Assembly (NCBI RefSeq): GCF_005144745.1
Contig: NZ_SWKK01000015.1
Location: 57,757 to 121,756 of the forward strand
Reading direction: 5' to 3'
From: Flavobacterium sp. ASW18X
GTDB taxonomy: Bacteria > Bacteroidota > Bacteroidia > Flavobacteriales > Flavobacteriaceae
DNA length: 64,000 nucleotides
Position numbers and translations under genes: made by a program
The notes under the pieces: generated by a model
What the model was told of the DNA's origin: nothing
Databases searched by the model: none
What the model saw: only the letters and a program-made list of their open reading frames with translations
Shown: in pieces, positions 9,457 through 18,857 of the stretch
Position numbering within the stretch: the stretch's first letter is position 1
Layout of the letters: each line of letters starts with the position of its first letter

Positions 9457-10674
9457 ATGATTTTACCTTATACAATTAAAGCGCCTATGGCGCTAATTCG
9501 TTGTTTTTTCCGTGTTTTACATTTTCCGTTATCGGCTACAAACCCATTAGCACCTCCTACTCAGGAAATAAATGATTTAGCCATTAACGTGCTTACTATA
9601 TTTTTTATCGTTTGTAGCCTAGGCGGTTTGGCAACAGCAGCCTGGATACTTGCTAAAACTAATGGTTTTAAAAGAAAAATAGCGTTGTACTTAGGCTTAT
9701 TACTACTCTCTACATCCACCATTTTACTAGAACTCAACTTTATATCTTTTTCAAAGATAGCTTACGTACCAAAAATTCCTTTTTTTAGGGTCAATATTTT
9801 TCTTTTTATCCCCTTTTTCTTTTTGTATCTGCATACCAGATTTTTTAAGATTGATAGGGAAAAAGGGAAAAAACCTCTAATCCATTTAATACCATTTGCC
9901 ATTGCATTAATGAGTTATATGTCTATTCAGTTTTTTGAACCACCATACGCAGCTGTGCAAAAAAATGCTCTTAGCTTAATGAATAATATATGGATAAGAT
10001 GTTTTTATGTTGGCTTTTACCTTGTTTGGATTCTTTATGACTTTGTAAAACTCCGAATGACTATCATTAGAAAAGATATAAAGTTATTGCTCGCGTTAAT
10101 TACGAGCTTATTTATCATTTGGCTTTTTATTAGTGTAAAGGCAGAAGTGAATCAGAATCTTACACATGCCATAATGGTTAATCTTTTGGCGTCACTTTTC
10201 TTCTGCTGTTTTATTTTACTATTAGCTGGGCAACTATTTATTAATAGCCCATTAGCCATACAAGCTACACAAACACCCGTTAAAAAAGATAAGTACAAGA
10301 ATTCTGCACTTACTCCAGATATGTCTAATATTCTCAAGGAGCAATTATTGGCAAAAATGGAATCCGAGCAGCCTTTTTTAGATTCGGCCATAAGCCTAAC
10401 CAATTTAGCTAAAACTCTTAATACAGACCGATATAGCCTATCACAAGTAATCAATGAAAACTTTTCCAAGAACTTTTACGAATTTATCAACGATTATCGT
10501 ATTGCATTTGCCCAAAATATTTTAGAAAAGGAAAAAGACAAGGAGATTGTTGTAAGTGATTTAATTTTCCAAGTTGGATTTAACAATAAAGTATCCTTTT
10601 ACAAGGCATTTAAAAAGCGAACTGGCAAAACACCACTAGAATATCATAAGCAATTAAAACACAAAACGAAGTAA
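9457..10674 (+). CDS. Membrane-anchored AraC-family transcriptional regulator
   Basis: About 405 residues. The first ~255 contain some seven hydrophobic segments with short basic loops; the cytoplasmic C terminus is an AraC/XylS double helix-turn-helix (SLTNLAKTLNTDRYSLSQVI, then SDLIFQVGFNNKVSFYKAFKKRTGKTPLEY). Such membrane AraC proteins are common in Bacteroidota, and some control adjacent outer-membrane uptake genes. Here a SusC/SusD operon begins 337 bp downstream, with a matching direct repeat at 10775-10808. The ATG at 9457 was preferred over a TTG at 9430; an ATG at 9487 is also possible. Confidence 0.85.
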   Translation: MILPYTIKAPMALIRCFFRVLHFPLSATNPLAPPTQEINDLAINVLTIFFIVCSLGGLATAAWILAKTNGFKRKIALYLGLLLLSTSTILLELNFISFSKIAYVPKIPFFRVNIFLFIPFFFLYLHTRFFKIDREKGKKPLIHLIPFAIALMSYMSIQFFEPPYAAVQKNALSLMNNIWIRCFYVGFYLVWILYDFVKLRMTIIRKDIKLLLALITSLFIIWLFISVKAEVNQNLTHAIMVNLLASLFFCCFILLLAGQLFINSPLAIQATQTPVKKDKYKNSALTPDMSNILKEQLLAKMESEQPFLDSAISLTNLAKTLNTDRYSLSQVINENFSKNFYEFINDYRIAFAQNILEKEKDKEIVVSDLIFQVGFNNKVSFYKAFKKRTGKTPLEYHKQLKHKTK

Positions 10675-10774
10675 ATTAACATTTAAGCAAATTTTACCTT
10701 AATTTTTTATTAATTCCTTAATTACTTACACTACCAACTGTACTACAACACTTTACAGAAAGGTGTAAACGTTA

Positions 10775-10808
10775 ACTTACATCGGAAACCATTTACTTAG
10801 GTCGGAAA
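10775..10808 (+). promoter_or_regulatory. Direct repeat, probable AraC-type operator of the susCD operon
   Basis: Two copies of ACTTAnnTCGGAAA begin at 10775 and 10795, 12 of 14 bases identical, with a start-to-start distance of 20 bp. AraC-family dimers bind direct repeats spaced about two helical turns apart. The repeat lies between an AraC gene and the operon it would control, and a near-consensus -7 box (TTCTTTTG, 10834-10841) follows at an activator-like distance. Confidence 0.6.
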
Positions 10809-10866
10809 AAACCATATTCTAACAGCAACTCATTTCTTTTGCTGCAACAGACATTCAGAAATACTT

Positions 10867-10960
10867 AAAAGGACTGTGCCTATCAAAAAACATTATTGGT
10901 TTTGATTTTCATTTTTTTTGAATTAGCTATCACAATTAAATGAAAGGCAGGTCCTTTTTT
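10867..10960 (+). promoter_or_regulatory. Long-range hairpin in the susC leader, possible attenuator
   Basis: AAAAGGACTGTGCC (10867-10880) is complementary to GGCAGGTCCTTTT (10946-10958) with one bulge, and the second arm runs into a T-tract. The stem closes over ~65 nt and ends about 50 bp before the susC start, so it lies in the expected 5' UTR. It could terminate early transcripts or act as a leader fold. No gene was found in 10675-11011 other than the operator and this element. Confidence 0.4.
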
Positions 10961-11011
10961 CTTTCCAAGATGTCCAAGAATTATTTCTAACTCAAACTCA
11001 AATTGATCTAG

Positions 11012-14000
11012 ATGAGAACAAAATTGAAATTTATTTTGACGCTCCTCACGGCGTTTACTGTGCATCTATCTTTTGCACAGCAAGCAATTTCAGGTACAGT
11101 GACGGACCAAGACGGCCTTCCATTACCTGGAGTAAACATTATGGTTAAGGGTACCACCAACGGAACCCAAACCGATTTTGATGGTAATTACACCATTACT
11201 GCTAGCTCAGGCGATGTATTGGTTTATACCTATATAGGTATGACAGATGCTACAAGAACTGTTGGTGCTAACACCACAATTAATTTGGCCATGCAAGAAG
11301 ATGCACAAGCGTTAGATGAAGTTGTGGTAACAGCTTTGGGTATTTCTAGGGAAGAAAAGTCTTTAGGATATTCTTCCCAACAACTGGAAAGCGAAAGTAT
11401 TGCAGATGTACCTACTACCAACGTTGTAAACGCACTTTCTGGTAAAATTGCAGGTGTAAACATTACGCAATCCTCGGGAGATATAGGTTCTTCTTCAAGA
11501 ATTACCGTTAGAGGTGTCTCTACTATTTTTGGTAACTCACAGCCTTTAATTGTTGTAGATGGTGCCGTTGTAGACAATAACACTTACAATGGTGGAAACG
11601 CTGGAACAGATGTTCCAAACGGTCTGGCAGATATTAATCCACAAGACATTGAAAGTATAAACGTTCTTAAAGGTGGTGAAGCTACTGCACTTTATGGGAT
11701 GCGTGGTACAAACGGTGTACTAGTTATTACCACAAAAACTGGAAAAAAAGGTAAAGCTTTAGGCATAAGTATCAATAGCACAGTTTCTTTCTCTAACCCT
11801 TACATATTCCCAGATTACCAAAATGAATACGGTCAAGGACACAGTCCAGATTTATTTCATTTTATAGATGGTTTTGGTTATGATGAAGGTTTAGCAGGTG
11901 GTGATGGTGGTACTGACGAAAGCTGGGGACCTAGATTAGATGCAGGTTTAGAATTTGTACAATTTGGGTCTTACATTCAAAACCCAGATAACCCACAACC
12001 ACTACCATGGGTATCTTACCCAAATAGCGTTGTAGACAATTTTTACCAAACCGGTTTATCTACGGATAACACTGTTGCGCTTTCTGGTGGTACAGAATCT
12101 ACTTCTTATCGCTTATCCCTTGGTTTAACAGATGCTACTGGTATTGTTTACAATACAGATTTAAAAAAATATAACATTGCAGGTAATGTTTCTTTCGATT
12201 TAAATGAAAAATGGAGCGCTGGTTTTAGTGCTCGTTACACCAAAAGTACATCTGACCAAAGAAATGGTGTTGGATACGGTGAGGTATCTAATCAGGTAGG
12301 ACAGCTAGTATGGTCTGCAAGACAAGTAGATTGGTCTCTTTTAAAAGATTGGAGAAATTTACCTCTAATCAATACTGTAGATGACGGTAGAGAGAGGTTA
12401 ACTCCACTTAACTGGAACTTGAGGTATAACAACAACCCTTTCTGGGCATTGGACAACAACTTAAATCCTTGGGAGCGTAACCGTTTTATCGCTACAGCCA
12501 ATATTGGTCACCAATTCAATGATAAATTCAGGTTTGATGTAAATACTGCCATCGATTATTTTGATGATACTAGAGAAAAACAATTTAAATATGGTACTGT
12601 AGATTTTAGAAACGGATACTATCAATTAGAAGAAAGAAATAGATATGAGGTGAACTCACAAGCTATGTTTTCTTATAATGATAGATATGGAGCTAACGAC
12701 CAATGGAAGTTAAATATGCTAGTGGGTGGCCAGATTATGGTTAACAAATACTCCTATTTTGGAGGTATTGCCCAAAACCTTGTTATAGATAATTTATTTA
12801 ATCTAGCAAACTCAGACGGTGCTCCTGTTTTATCAGATGATAGTAGTGAACAAAGAATTAATAGCTTGTATGGGACAGGTTCTTTAAGCTATAATGACAA
12901 CATTTATCTTAACTTCTCTGGTAGAAACGACTGGGCTAGTGTATTGCCAATACAGAATAATAGCGTTTTTTATCCTGCCGTTTCAACTAGTGCATTGGTG
13001 CATGATATCCTTAATATAGAATCTCAACAATTAAATTTCTTAAAATTAAGAGCTTCTTGGGCGCAAACAGGTAGTGCAGGACCTTTAAGTGCATACAGTG
13101 TTAATCCAGTGTACGAATTATCTGGAAACCCACTGAACGGTAGCACACCTACGGCATTTGTTCCTAATACAGCTTGGAATAGTGATATTAAAGCACAAAC
13201 AGAAACAGCAATCGAAGCAGGTATCGAAACTAGATTGTTCCAAAATAGAATCAATCTTAATTTAACCTATTACAACAAGAAAAACGAAGATGTAATTATG
13301 CCATTAGATGTTTCTTCTTCATCTGGATTTACCAGCACTTGGAAAAATGCAGCTACCATTACTAACGAAGGTGTTGAGGCATTTTTAGGCATAGACGTTT
13401 TAAGAAGCGCTAAAGACAATGGTTTAAATTTAGGTTTAGACATCAACTTTGCTAAAAACGTAAATGAGGTTTCAGACATTGAAGGCTCTGGTGTTATTAA
13501 CCTTTCTGCCGGTGGTTTATGGAACGTAAATACACAAGCTAGAAACGGAGAGTCTATTGGAGCTATTTTTGGTCCGGCATTTGCTCGTGACGAGGCGTCT
13601 GGTAAAATTATATATGAAAATGGTCTTCCTGTTATTGGAGACAATAAAATTTTAGGAAACTCTCAACCAGACTGGGTAGGAGGTGTTGGCATAAACGCCT
13701 CTTTTAAAGGTTTTAGGTTCCGTACGTTATTTGATGCTAAAATTGGTGGGGAAGTTTACTCTCAAACCAATACTTGGGGTATGCTATCTGGCATCTTAGA
13801 AGAAACGGTAATTGGTAGAGAATCTGGTATTATTGGAGACGGTGTTATGTCTGATGGTGCGGGTGGTTTTGTACCTAACAACGTAGTTGTACCTGCAATA
13901 GACTACTATTCTTCTGCATTTAACCAAAACATAGCAGAATCTTCAGTTTACGATGCAACATTTGTAAAGTGGAGAGAGCTTTCTTTAAGCTATGATATTC

Positions 14001-14200
14001 CAAGACAGTTTTTCGAAAACATAGGCGTTCAGTCTGTTAATCTTGGGGTTAACATTCGTAACCTAGCCGTGTTATACAGAAAAGCACCACACATTGATCC
14101 AGAAACAGCTTTTGGTACTCAAATTGGTCAGCAGGGATTAGAATATGCTCAAACTCCTGCAACAAGAACAATTGGTGTAAGCTTAAATGTTAACTTCTAA
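11012..14200 (+). CDS. SusC/RagA-type TonB-linked outer membrane transporter
   Basis: 1062 residues. Signal peptide to ~residue 23 (SFAQQ); carboxypeptidase-like regulatory domain ISGTVTDQDGLPLPGVNIMV to ~95; SusC linker ALDEVVVTALGISREEKSLG; plug with VRGVSTIFGNSQPLIVVDG and GEATALYGMRGTNGVLVITTK; then a 22-strand barrel ending in NVNF. It forms the barrel of a SusCD pair with the next gene and imports a nutrient captured by the SusD lid. Substrate unknown: no carbohydrate-active enzyme is adjacent, so peptides or a non-glycan ligand remain possible. Expression is probably controlled by the upstream AraC protein. Confidence 0.95.
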   Translation: MRTKLKFILTLLTAFTVHLSFAQQAISGTVTDQDGLPLPGVNIMVKGTTNGTQTDFDGNYTITASSGDVLVYTYIGMTDATRTVGANTTINLAMQEDAQALDEVVVTALGISREEKSLGYSSQQLESESIADVPTTNVVNALSGKIAGVNITQSSGDIGSSSRITVRGVSTIFGNSQPLIVVDGAVVDNNTYNGGNAGTDVPNGLADINPQDIESINVLKGGEATALYGMRGTNGVLVITTKTGKKGKALGISINSTVSFSNPYIFPDYQNEYGQGHSPDLFHFIDGFGYDEGLAGGDGGTDESWGPRLDAGLEFVQFGSYIQNPDNPQPLPWVSYPNSVVDNFYQTGLSTDNTVALSGGTESTSYRLSLGLTDATGIVYNTDLKKYNIAGNVSFDLNEKWSAGFSARYTKSTSDQRNGVGYGEVSNQVGQLVWSARQVDWSLLKDWRNLPLINTVDDGRERLTPLNWNLRYNNNPFWALDNNLNPWERNRFIATANIGHQFNDKFRFDVNTAIDYFDDTREKQFKYGTVDFRNGYYQLEERNRYEVNSQAMFSYNDRYGANDQWKLNMLVGGQIMVNKYSYFGGIAQNLVIDNLFNLANSDGAPVLSDDSSEQRINSLYGTGSLSYNDNIYLNFSGRNDWASVLPIQNNSVFYPAVSTSALVHDILNIESQQLNFLKLRASWAQTGSAGPLSAYSVNPVYELSGNPLNGSTPTAFVPNTAWNSDIKAQTETAIEAGIETRLFQNRINLNLTYYNKKNEDVIMPLDVSSSSGFTSTWKNAATITNEGVEAFLGIDVLRSAKDNGLNLGLDINFAKNVNEVSDIEGSGVINLSAGGLWNVNTQARNGESIGAIFGPAFARDEASGKIIYENGLPVIGDNKILGNSQPDWVGGVGINASFKGFRFRTLFDAKIGGEVYSQTNTWGMLSGILEETVIGRESGIIGDGVMSDGAGGFVPNNVVVPAIDYYSSAFNQNIAESSVYDATFVKWRELSLSYDIPRQFFENIGVQSVNLGVNIRNLAVLYRKAPHIDPETAFGTQIGQQGLEYAQTPATRTIGVSLNVNF

Positions 14201-14212
14201 ACATTACATTAA

Positions 14213-15643
14213 ATGAAAAATATATATAAAACTTTATCCATCTGTTTGCCTTTGGGCCTAACTATGTTAATAACAGGATGTGATAGTAATTTTGAAGAAA
14301 TAAACACAGACCCAGATAAGCCAACAGAAATTTCTGCAGACTTACAATTGGGATTTATTGAGCGTTCTCTTGTAAACGAAGTGTATGATTACTTTGTTTC
14401 TGGTGAATGTGCGGCAACATGGCCACAGCATATTTCTAAACCTATTTATAACGATGCAGATCGTTATTATCCAAGACTTGGAGCAATTAATACGTTTTGG
14501 AACACCATGTATGTAAACGTTATTGCTGAGGCTGATGAAATGTATAAGTTAGGTGGAGAAGCAGAAAACCCTGCTATACAAGGAGCAGCGCTTACCTTAA
14601 AGGCAATGGCTTTACAATATTTGACAGATTCTTTTGGAGACATTCCAATGTCTGAAGCCAATGCAGGTTTGAGCGATGGTAATTTTACACCTGCTTATGA
14701 TAGCCAAGAAGCAGTTTATCAGGGAATATTCTCCATGTTAGACGAAGCTATTGCAAAGTTTGCCACTGGTGAGGGTGCGTTAAGTAGCTCTCAAGATTTA
14801 ATGTACGGTGGTGACCTTGATAAATGGTTAAAATTTGCCACATCGGTTAAGTTTAGAGCTTTGATGAGAATTTCTGACACTTCTCTATTTAATTCTTCTG
14901 AGGTACAATCTTTAATTAGCTCTGGCAATCTAATCACATCAAATGATGACAACGCTTTTATTGCTTTTGAAACAGAAAACGCTCCTAATGCCAATCCTTA
15001 TTATGGTATAGTACAAAACGGCCGTCAGGCAGAGTGGTGTATGGGAGAAGCTTTGGTTGAATTTATGAAAGGCCAAAGCGACCCAAGATTAGCAGTGTAT
15101 GCCAAAGAAAACGCAAATGGTGAGTACGTTGGTAAACCTGCAGGATATATTAACCCAGGTATATCTGGATTTGGTGCCGGTGTTGTATCAGAAATTGGAG
15201 ACGCCTATATGGCTGCAGATGCTCCGTTATTTTTAATGACGGCAGCCCAAGTTAATTTATTAATTGCAGAAGCCATAGAAAGATTTGGAGCTAGCGGAGA
15301 TGCCGCAACATACTTTCAAGCAGGTATAGATGCTTCCTTAGAGCAGAATGGTTTGGATGCAGGTTCTTTTACTCCTTCGTATAACGGATACCAATCCATT
15401 GCTGAGCAATTATGGGCTAGTACCTTTTTACAAGGTTATGAAACTTGGTCTGAGTGGAGAAGATCGGATATTCCTGCAAATTTATCTTTAGCTATAGACC
15501 CACAACCAGGGGTTAACAGCATCCCTACACGTTATGGCTATACTAATGATGAAAAATCATTAAATGCAGACAATGTAGCAGGTGCCGTGGCTAACCAAGG
15601 TGAAGATGCACTAACAACAAAGCTTTGGTGGGACGTTAAGTAA
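14213..15643 (+). CDS. SusD/RagB-family surface lipoprotein
   Basis: 476 residues, starting 12 bp after the SusC gene. Signal peptide with lipobox LITGC (Cys ~23) followed by Asp-Ser-Asn, compatible with surface export. The SusD helical body includes the NTDPDKPTEI start, ALTLKAMALQYLTDSFGDIP tetratricopeptide-like pair and the C-terminal QGYETWSEWRRSDIP-type motif; this matches the SusD-like_2 subgroup rather than classic starch SusD. It should cap the SusC barrel and bind substrate. Confidence 0.93.
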   Translation: MKNIYKTLSICLPLGLTMLITGCDSNFEEINTDPDKPTEISADLQLGFIERSLVNEVYDYFVSGECAATWPQHISKPIYNDADRYYPRLGAINTFWNTMYVNVIAEADEMYKLGGEAENPAIQGAALTLKAMALQYLTDSFGDIPMSEANAGLSDGNFTPAYDSQEAVYQGIFSMLDEAIAKFATGEGALSSSQDLMYGGDLDKWLKFATSVKFRALMRISDTSLFNSSEVQSLISSGNLITSNDDNAFIAFETENAPNANPYYGIVQNGRQAEWCMGEALVEFMKGQSDPRLAVYAKENANGEYVGKPAGYINPGISGFGAGVVSEIGDAYMAADAPLFLMTAAQVNLLIAEAIERFGASGDAATYFQAGIDASLEQNGLDAGSFTPSYNGYQSIAEQLWASTFLQGYETWSEWRRSDIPANLSLAIDPQPGVNSIPTRYGYTNDEKSLNADNVAGAVANQGEDALTTKLWWDVK

Positions 15644-15667
15644 TTGATAAAAACTAATTATTCTATA

Positions 15668-16516
15668 ATGAAAAAATTTAATTTATATTCCCTATTCATT
15701 TTCTGTGTAGCGTTAGTCTTCACAGGTTGCGATGGCGAGGAAGAGTCAGAGGTGTTACAGAACCGTAAAATTGCCGGTGTAGCAATAAACGTTAGTGGTT
15801 TTGGTAAAGTTCAGGGAGAACCTGAGGATTATGACAACATAGATGAAAGTACCGTAAGCATTCTGGCTAATGAATTGAGTATGGAGGTTTCAGAAGGTTC
15901 TGTAGAGGATGCCTCTTTAATTTCTAATTTTGAAGTTGTAAAAACTTTTAATGGTGGAGACGAAGTTCTTGTGGATACTTTCGAAGCCCTTCCATTCACG
16001 GTGAACCTATCCGATATTAGTGAATTTGTATCTGGATTAACGGTTACAGAAAACGATTTGAAAATTGGTGATCAGTTTAAATTTACCGTAAAGGTTAACC
16101 AAACCAATGGAGAGTCTTACTATTTTCAAGGCCAATCTTTTAATTTAACCGTAAACTGTTTTGCAGATTTAAACGGAACTTACACCGTTACCAATTCAGT
16201 TTGTGGCTCTGGTTCTAGTGGTACCATACCTCCTATCCAGATTACAGAAACTCCAGATGGTGCTTGGGAATTGCAAACTGCAGATGGTGGTTTGTTGCAA
16301 TATTGCACCTCTAATACGGGATTGGTAAACGGCGGTAAAATTTCTGTAGTATGTGGCGTAGTACAACCTTCTTCTGATGTAGATTATTGCGGAGATTACG
16401 GTATTGGTTGTATCCAAGGCGGTACCTGGAATCAAGAAACTGGTGTTCTAGAGCTTATTTTGAACGATGATTTCTTTGACAACGGCGAATACACAGCCAC
16501 CTATATTAAACAGTAA
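15668..16516 (+). CDS. Surface lipoprotein of the SusCD operon, cysteine-rich C terminus
   Basis: 282 residues from the ATG at 15668; an upstream TTG at 15644 would add eight residues ahead of a normal signal peptide (lipobox VFTGC followed by DGEEE, an acidic export-like tail). Residues ~20-165 look like beta-sandwich; the last ~115 contain six or more cysteines in CGSGSSG, YCTS, VVCG, DYCGDYGIGC, probably disulfide-linked. It is 24 bp behind SusD and followed by a terminator, so it is the third member of the operon and may assist ligand capture. No named family recognised. Confidence 0.75.
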   Translation: MKKFNLYSLFIFCVALVFTGCDGEEESEVLQNRKIAGVAINVSGFGKVQGEPEDYDNIDESTVSILANELSMEVSEGSVEDASLISNFEVVKTFNGGDEVLVDTFEALPFTVNLSDISEFVSGLTVTENDLKIGDQFKFTVKVNQTNGESYYFQGQSFNLTVNCFADLNGTYTVTNSVCGSGSSGTIPPIQITETPDGAWELQTADGGLLQYCTSNTGLVNGGKISVVCGVVQPSSDVDYCGDYGIGCIQGGTWNQETGVLELILNDDFFDNGEYTATYIKQ

Positions 16517-16540
16517 AAAATCCTTTAAATTAGTAACAAA

Positions 16541-16570
16541 AACGCCCTCAAATAACGAGGGCGTTTTTTT
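16541..16570 (+). terminator. Terminator of the susCD operon
   Basis: Arms ACGCCCTC / GAGGGCGT with loop AAATAAC and seven Ts, 24 bp after the lipoprotein stop. Confidence 0.9.
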
Positions 16571-16686
16571 ATGTATATCTACCAAATCCTCAATGTAAAG
16601 AGCATCCATCGTTAATTTTTAGATAAATAACCTTAAAATTAGGTGAATACAGCATTTTGAAAACATCCAATACTATGCATGCATCG

Positions 16687-16694
16687 TATATTTG
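16687..16694 (+). promoter_or_regulatory. Bacteroidota -7 box
   Basis: TATATTTG matches TAnnTTTG exactly and lies 18 bp before the start codon of the small gene at 16712, implying a very short leader. No clear -33 element at the usual distance. Confidence 0.5.
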
Positions 16695-16711
16695 CTATAA
16701 AATTACACGTT

Positions 16712-16900
16712 ATGAAAAGTCAATATTGTAAAGTGGGTGCTGTGACACCCATTAACAACGACCCAACTACTCTAGATGCCTTACAATTAAGGTATCAATT
16801 ATTCTTAGAAAAAGCGAATTTAAAAGACATAGATGCTAGACTCGCTGAGTTTTTTATGTCTAAGGCAGAAAGCTTTAAAAAGATAATAGAATCGTTATAA
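16712..16900 (+). CDS. Small conserved-type hypothetical protein
   Basis: 62 residues from the ATG at 16712, with good in-frame composition and a promoter box just upstream. It is predicted helical from residue ~20 and contains two cysteine-free amphipathic helices. It overlaps the 3' end of pyrF by six bases (convergent). Function unknown. The upstream in-frame start at 16679 is excluded because it overlaps the -7 box. Confidence 0.6.
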   Translation: MKSQYCKVGAVTPINNDPTTLDALQLRYQLFLEKANLKDIDARLAEFFMSKAESFKKIIESL

Positions 16901-17716
16901 ATACATTTTGAGCTGTGCTTCCATAGCCTGCTGCAACGCCTTGGCTTTAGCACCAGCTGCGCTTGCAAAATCCGTGCTATCAGAAGCATAGATTATACCT
17001 CTAGAAGAGTTAACCAAAAGACCTATCTCTTGGGTCATCCCATATTGGCATACTTCTTCCAAACTTCCACCTTGTGCTCCTACTCCTGGTACAAGCAGAA
17101 AACTATTGGGCACAATTGCTCTAATTTCTTTTAAGTAGCTCGCTTTAGTGGCCCCGACAACATACATTAAACGGTCTGCATTAGTATATGTGGTCGTTGT
17201 ACGCAATACTGTTTTGTATAATTCTGTTCCCTCTACGATTTTTGTTTGAAAATCATACGCTCCTTCGTTAGAGGTTAAAGCTAAAACTATGGTATGCTTA
17301 TTCTCAAAAGCAGTAAAAGGCTCTACTGAATCTCTACCCATATATGGTGCAACTGTGATAGCGTCAAAATTCAACGTTTCAAAAAAAGCCTTTGCGTACC
17401 GGGTAGAAGTATTCCCAATATCTCCTCTTTTAGCATCTGCGATGGTAAACTGTTCTGGATATTTATCGTTTAAATACGCCATAGTTTTCTCTAAGGACTT
17501 CCACCCTTCTAAACCATAGGCTTCATAAAACGCGATATTGGGTTTATAGGCTACACAAAATTCATGTGTGGCATCTATAATCGCCTTATTAAAACTAAAA
17601 ATTGGGTCTTCTTCTTGTAATAAGTGCGGAGGAATCTTTTCTAAATCCGTATCTAGGCCAACACATAAAAAAGACTTTTTACGCTTAATTTGCGCTACTA
17701 GTTTTTGAATCTCCAT
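16895..17716 (-). CDS. pyrF: Orotidine 5'-phosphate decarboxylase, type 2
   Basis: 273 residues, the longer 'type 2' form. [14 protein letters not shown] near residues 17-29 and [12 protein letters not shown] (92-103) provide the catalytic Asp-x-Lys-x-x-Asp set with Lys96; [13 protein letters not shown] and the phosphate-gripping [10 protein letters not shown] follow. It makes UMP from OMP, the final pyrimidine step. The gene starts 4 bp after the prfA stop on the same strand, so the two are co-transcribed. Confidence 0.96.
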   Translation of the reverse strand: MEIQKLVAQIKRKKSFLCVGLDTDLEKIPPHLLQEEDPIFSFNKAIIDATHEFCVAYKPNIAFYEAYGLEGWKSLEKTMAYLNDKYPEQFTIADAKRGDIGNTSTRYAKAFFETLNFDAITVAPYMGRDSVEPFTAFENKHTIVLALTSNEGAYDFQTKIVEGTELYKTVLRTTTTYTNADRLMYVVGATKASYLKEIRAIVPNSFLLVPGVGAQGGSLEEVCQYGMTQEIGLLVNSSRGIIYASDSTDFASAAGAKAKALQQAMEAQLKMYL

Positions 17717-17720
17717 GAGT

Positions 17721-18797
17721 CTAGAAAATCTCTGATGCTTCTTTTAGTTTCTCGGTATTATTTACCAACATCAACTCATCTATAATCTTTTGTATATCGC
17801 CATTTATGATGTTCTGTAAATCGTACAACGTAAGACCAATTCTATGATCGGTAACCCTACCTTGCGGATAATTATACGTTCTAATCTTTGCAGAACGGTC
17901 TCCACTACTTACCTGAGAGTTACGTTTAGCCGCATCTTCTGCTTGTTTTTTAGCCAATTCTAAATCGTACAGACGCGCTCTAAGTACCTTAAAGGCCTTG
18001 TCTTTGTTTTTGTGTTGTGATTTTTCATCTTGACACTGTGCTACTAAACCGGTTGGTAAATGAGTTAAACGTACAGCCGAATACGTGGTGTTTACAGACT
18101 GCCCTCCAGGACCAGAAGAACAGAAATAATCTATCCTAACGTCTTTTGGGTCTATTTGTACATCAAACTCCTCTGCTTCTGGTATCACCATGACCGTTGC
18201 TGCACTGGTATGCACTCTACCCTGTGTTTCGGTTTGTGGAACACGTTGTACACGGTGTACTCCAGCTTCAAATTTTAACGTACCATATACATCTGCACCG
18301 CTAACTTCAAAATGGATTTCTTTATAGCCACCAGCTGTACCCTCATTTAAATCTATGATGTTAGTACGCCAACCTTTACTTTCACAGTATTTAGCATACA
18401 TTCGGTACAAGTCTCCTGCAAAAATACTAGCTTCATCCCCTCCTGTTCCGGCTCGGATTTCCATCACCACATCTTTTTCGTCTTCTGGGTCTTTTGGTAT
18501 TAGCAAGAATTTTATTTCTTCTTCTAACTTCGGCATAGCAGATTTGGCCTCTTCTAACTGCATTTTGGCCATTTCTACCATCTCCGCATCACTACCATCT
18601 GCTAATATTTCTTCTGCTTCACTTATATTATTGGTAAGCTCAATATAGGTTTCCCTCCTATCTACCAGCTCTTTAAGGTCTTTATATTCCTTATTTAGCT
18701 TTACATAGCGCTTTTGATCCGCTATAACATCGGGCTGTATAATTAGGTCAGCAATCTCATCAAAGCGTTGCTTTACTATGTTCAATTTGTCAAGCAT
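17721..18797 (-). CDS. prfA: Peptide chain release factor 1
   Basis: 358 residues from the ATG at 18797 ([12 protein letters not shown], the family start; the upstream TTG adds two residues). The peptidyl-tRNA hydrolysis motif GGQ sits in [20 protein letters not shown] near residue 230, and the downstream [21 protein letters not shown] block is typical. It terminates translation at UAA and UAG. First gene of the prfA-pyrF operon. Confidence 0.97.
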   Translation of the reverse strand: MLDKLNIVKQRFDEIADLIIQPDVIADQKRYVKLNKEYKDLKELVDRRETYIELTNNISEAEEILADGSDAEMVEMAKMQLEEAKSAMPKLEEEIKFLLIPKDPEDEKDVVMEIRAGTGGDEASIFAGDLYRMYAKYCESKGWRTNIIDLNEGTAGGYKEIHFEVSGADVYGTLKFEAGVHRVQRVPQTETQGRVHTSAATVMVIPEAEEFDVQIDPKDVRIDYFCSSGPGGQSVNTTYSAVRLTHLPTGLVAQCQDEKSQHKNKDKAFKVLRARLYDLELAKKQAEDAAKRNSQVSSGDRSAKIRTYNYPQGRVTDHRIGLTLYDLQNIINGDIQKIIDELMLVNNTEKLKEASEIF

Positions 18798-18857
18798 GTT
18801 CAATCTTCCTTAGGGCTACGAATTTACAACAAATTCTATCTATTCCTAGTGCTAACC

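Noticed and set aside
10883..11065. 60-residue minus-strand frame in the susC leader
   Set aside because: Overlaps the hairpin leader and the susC signal peptide codons; composition is AT-biased and no start signal is visible.
16196..16435. 79-residue minus-strand frame inside the cysteine-rich lipoprotein gene
   Set aside because: Antisense shadow of a confident coding frame.
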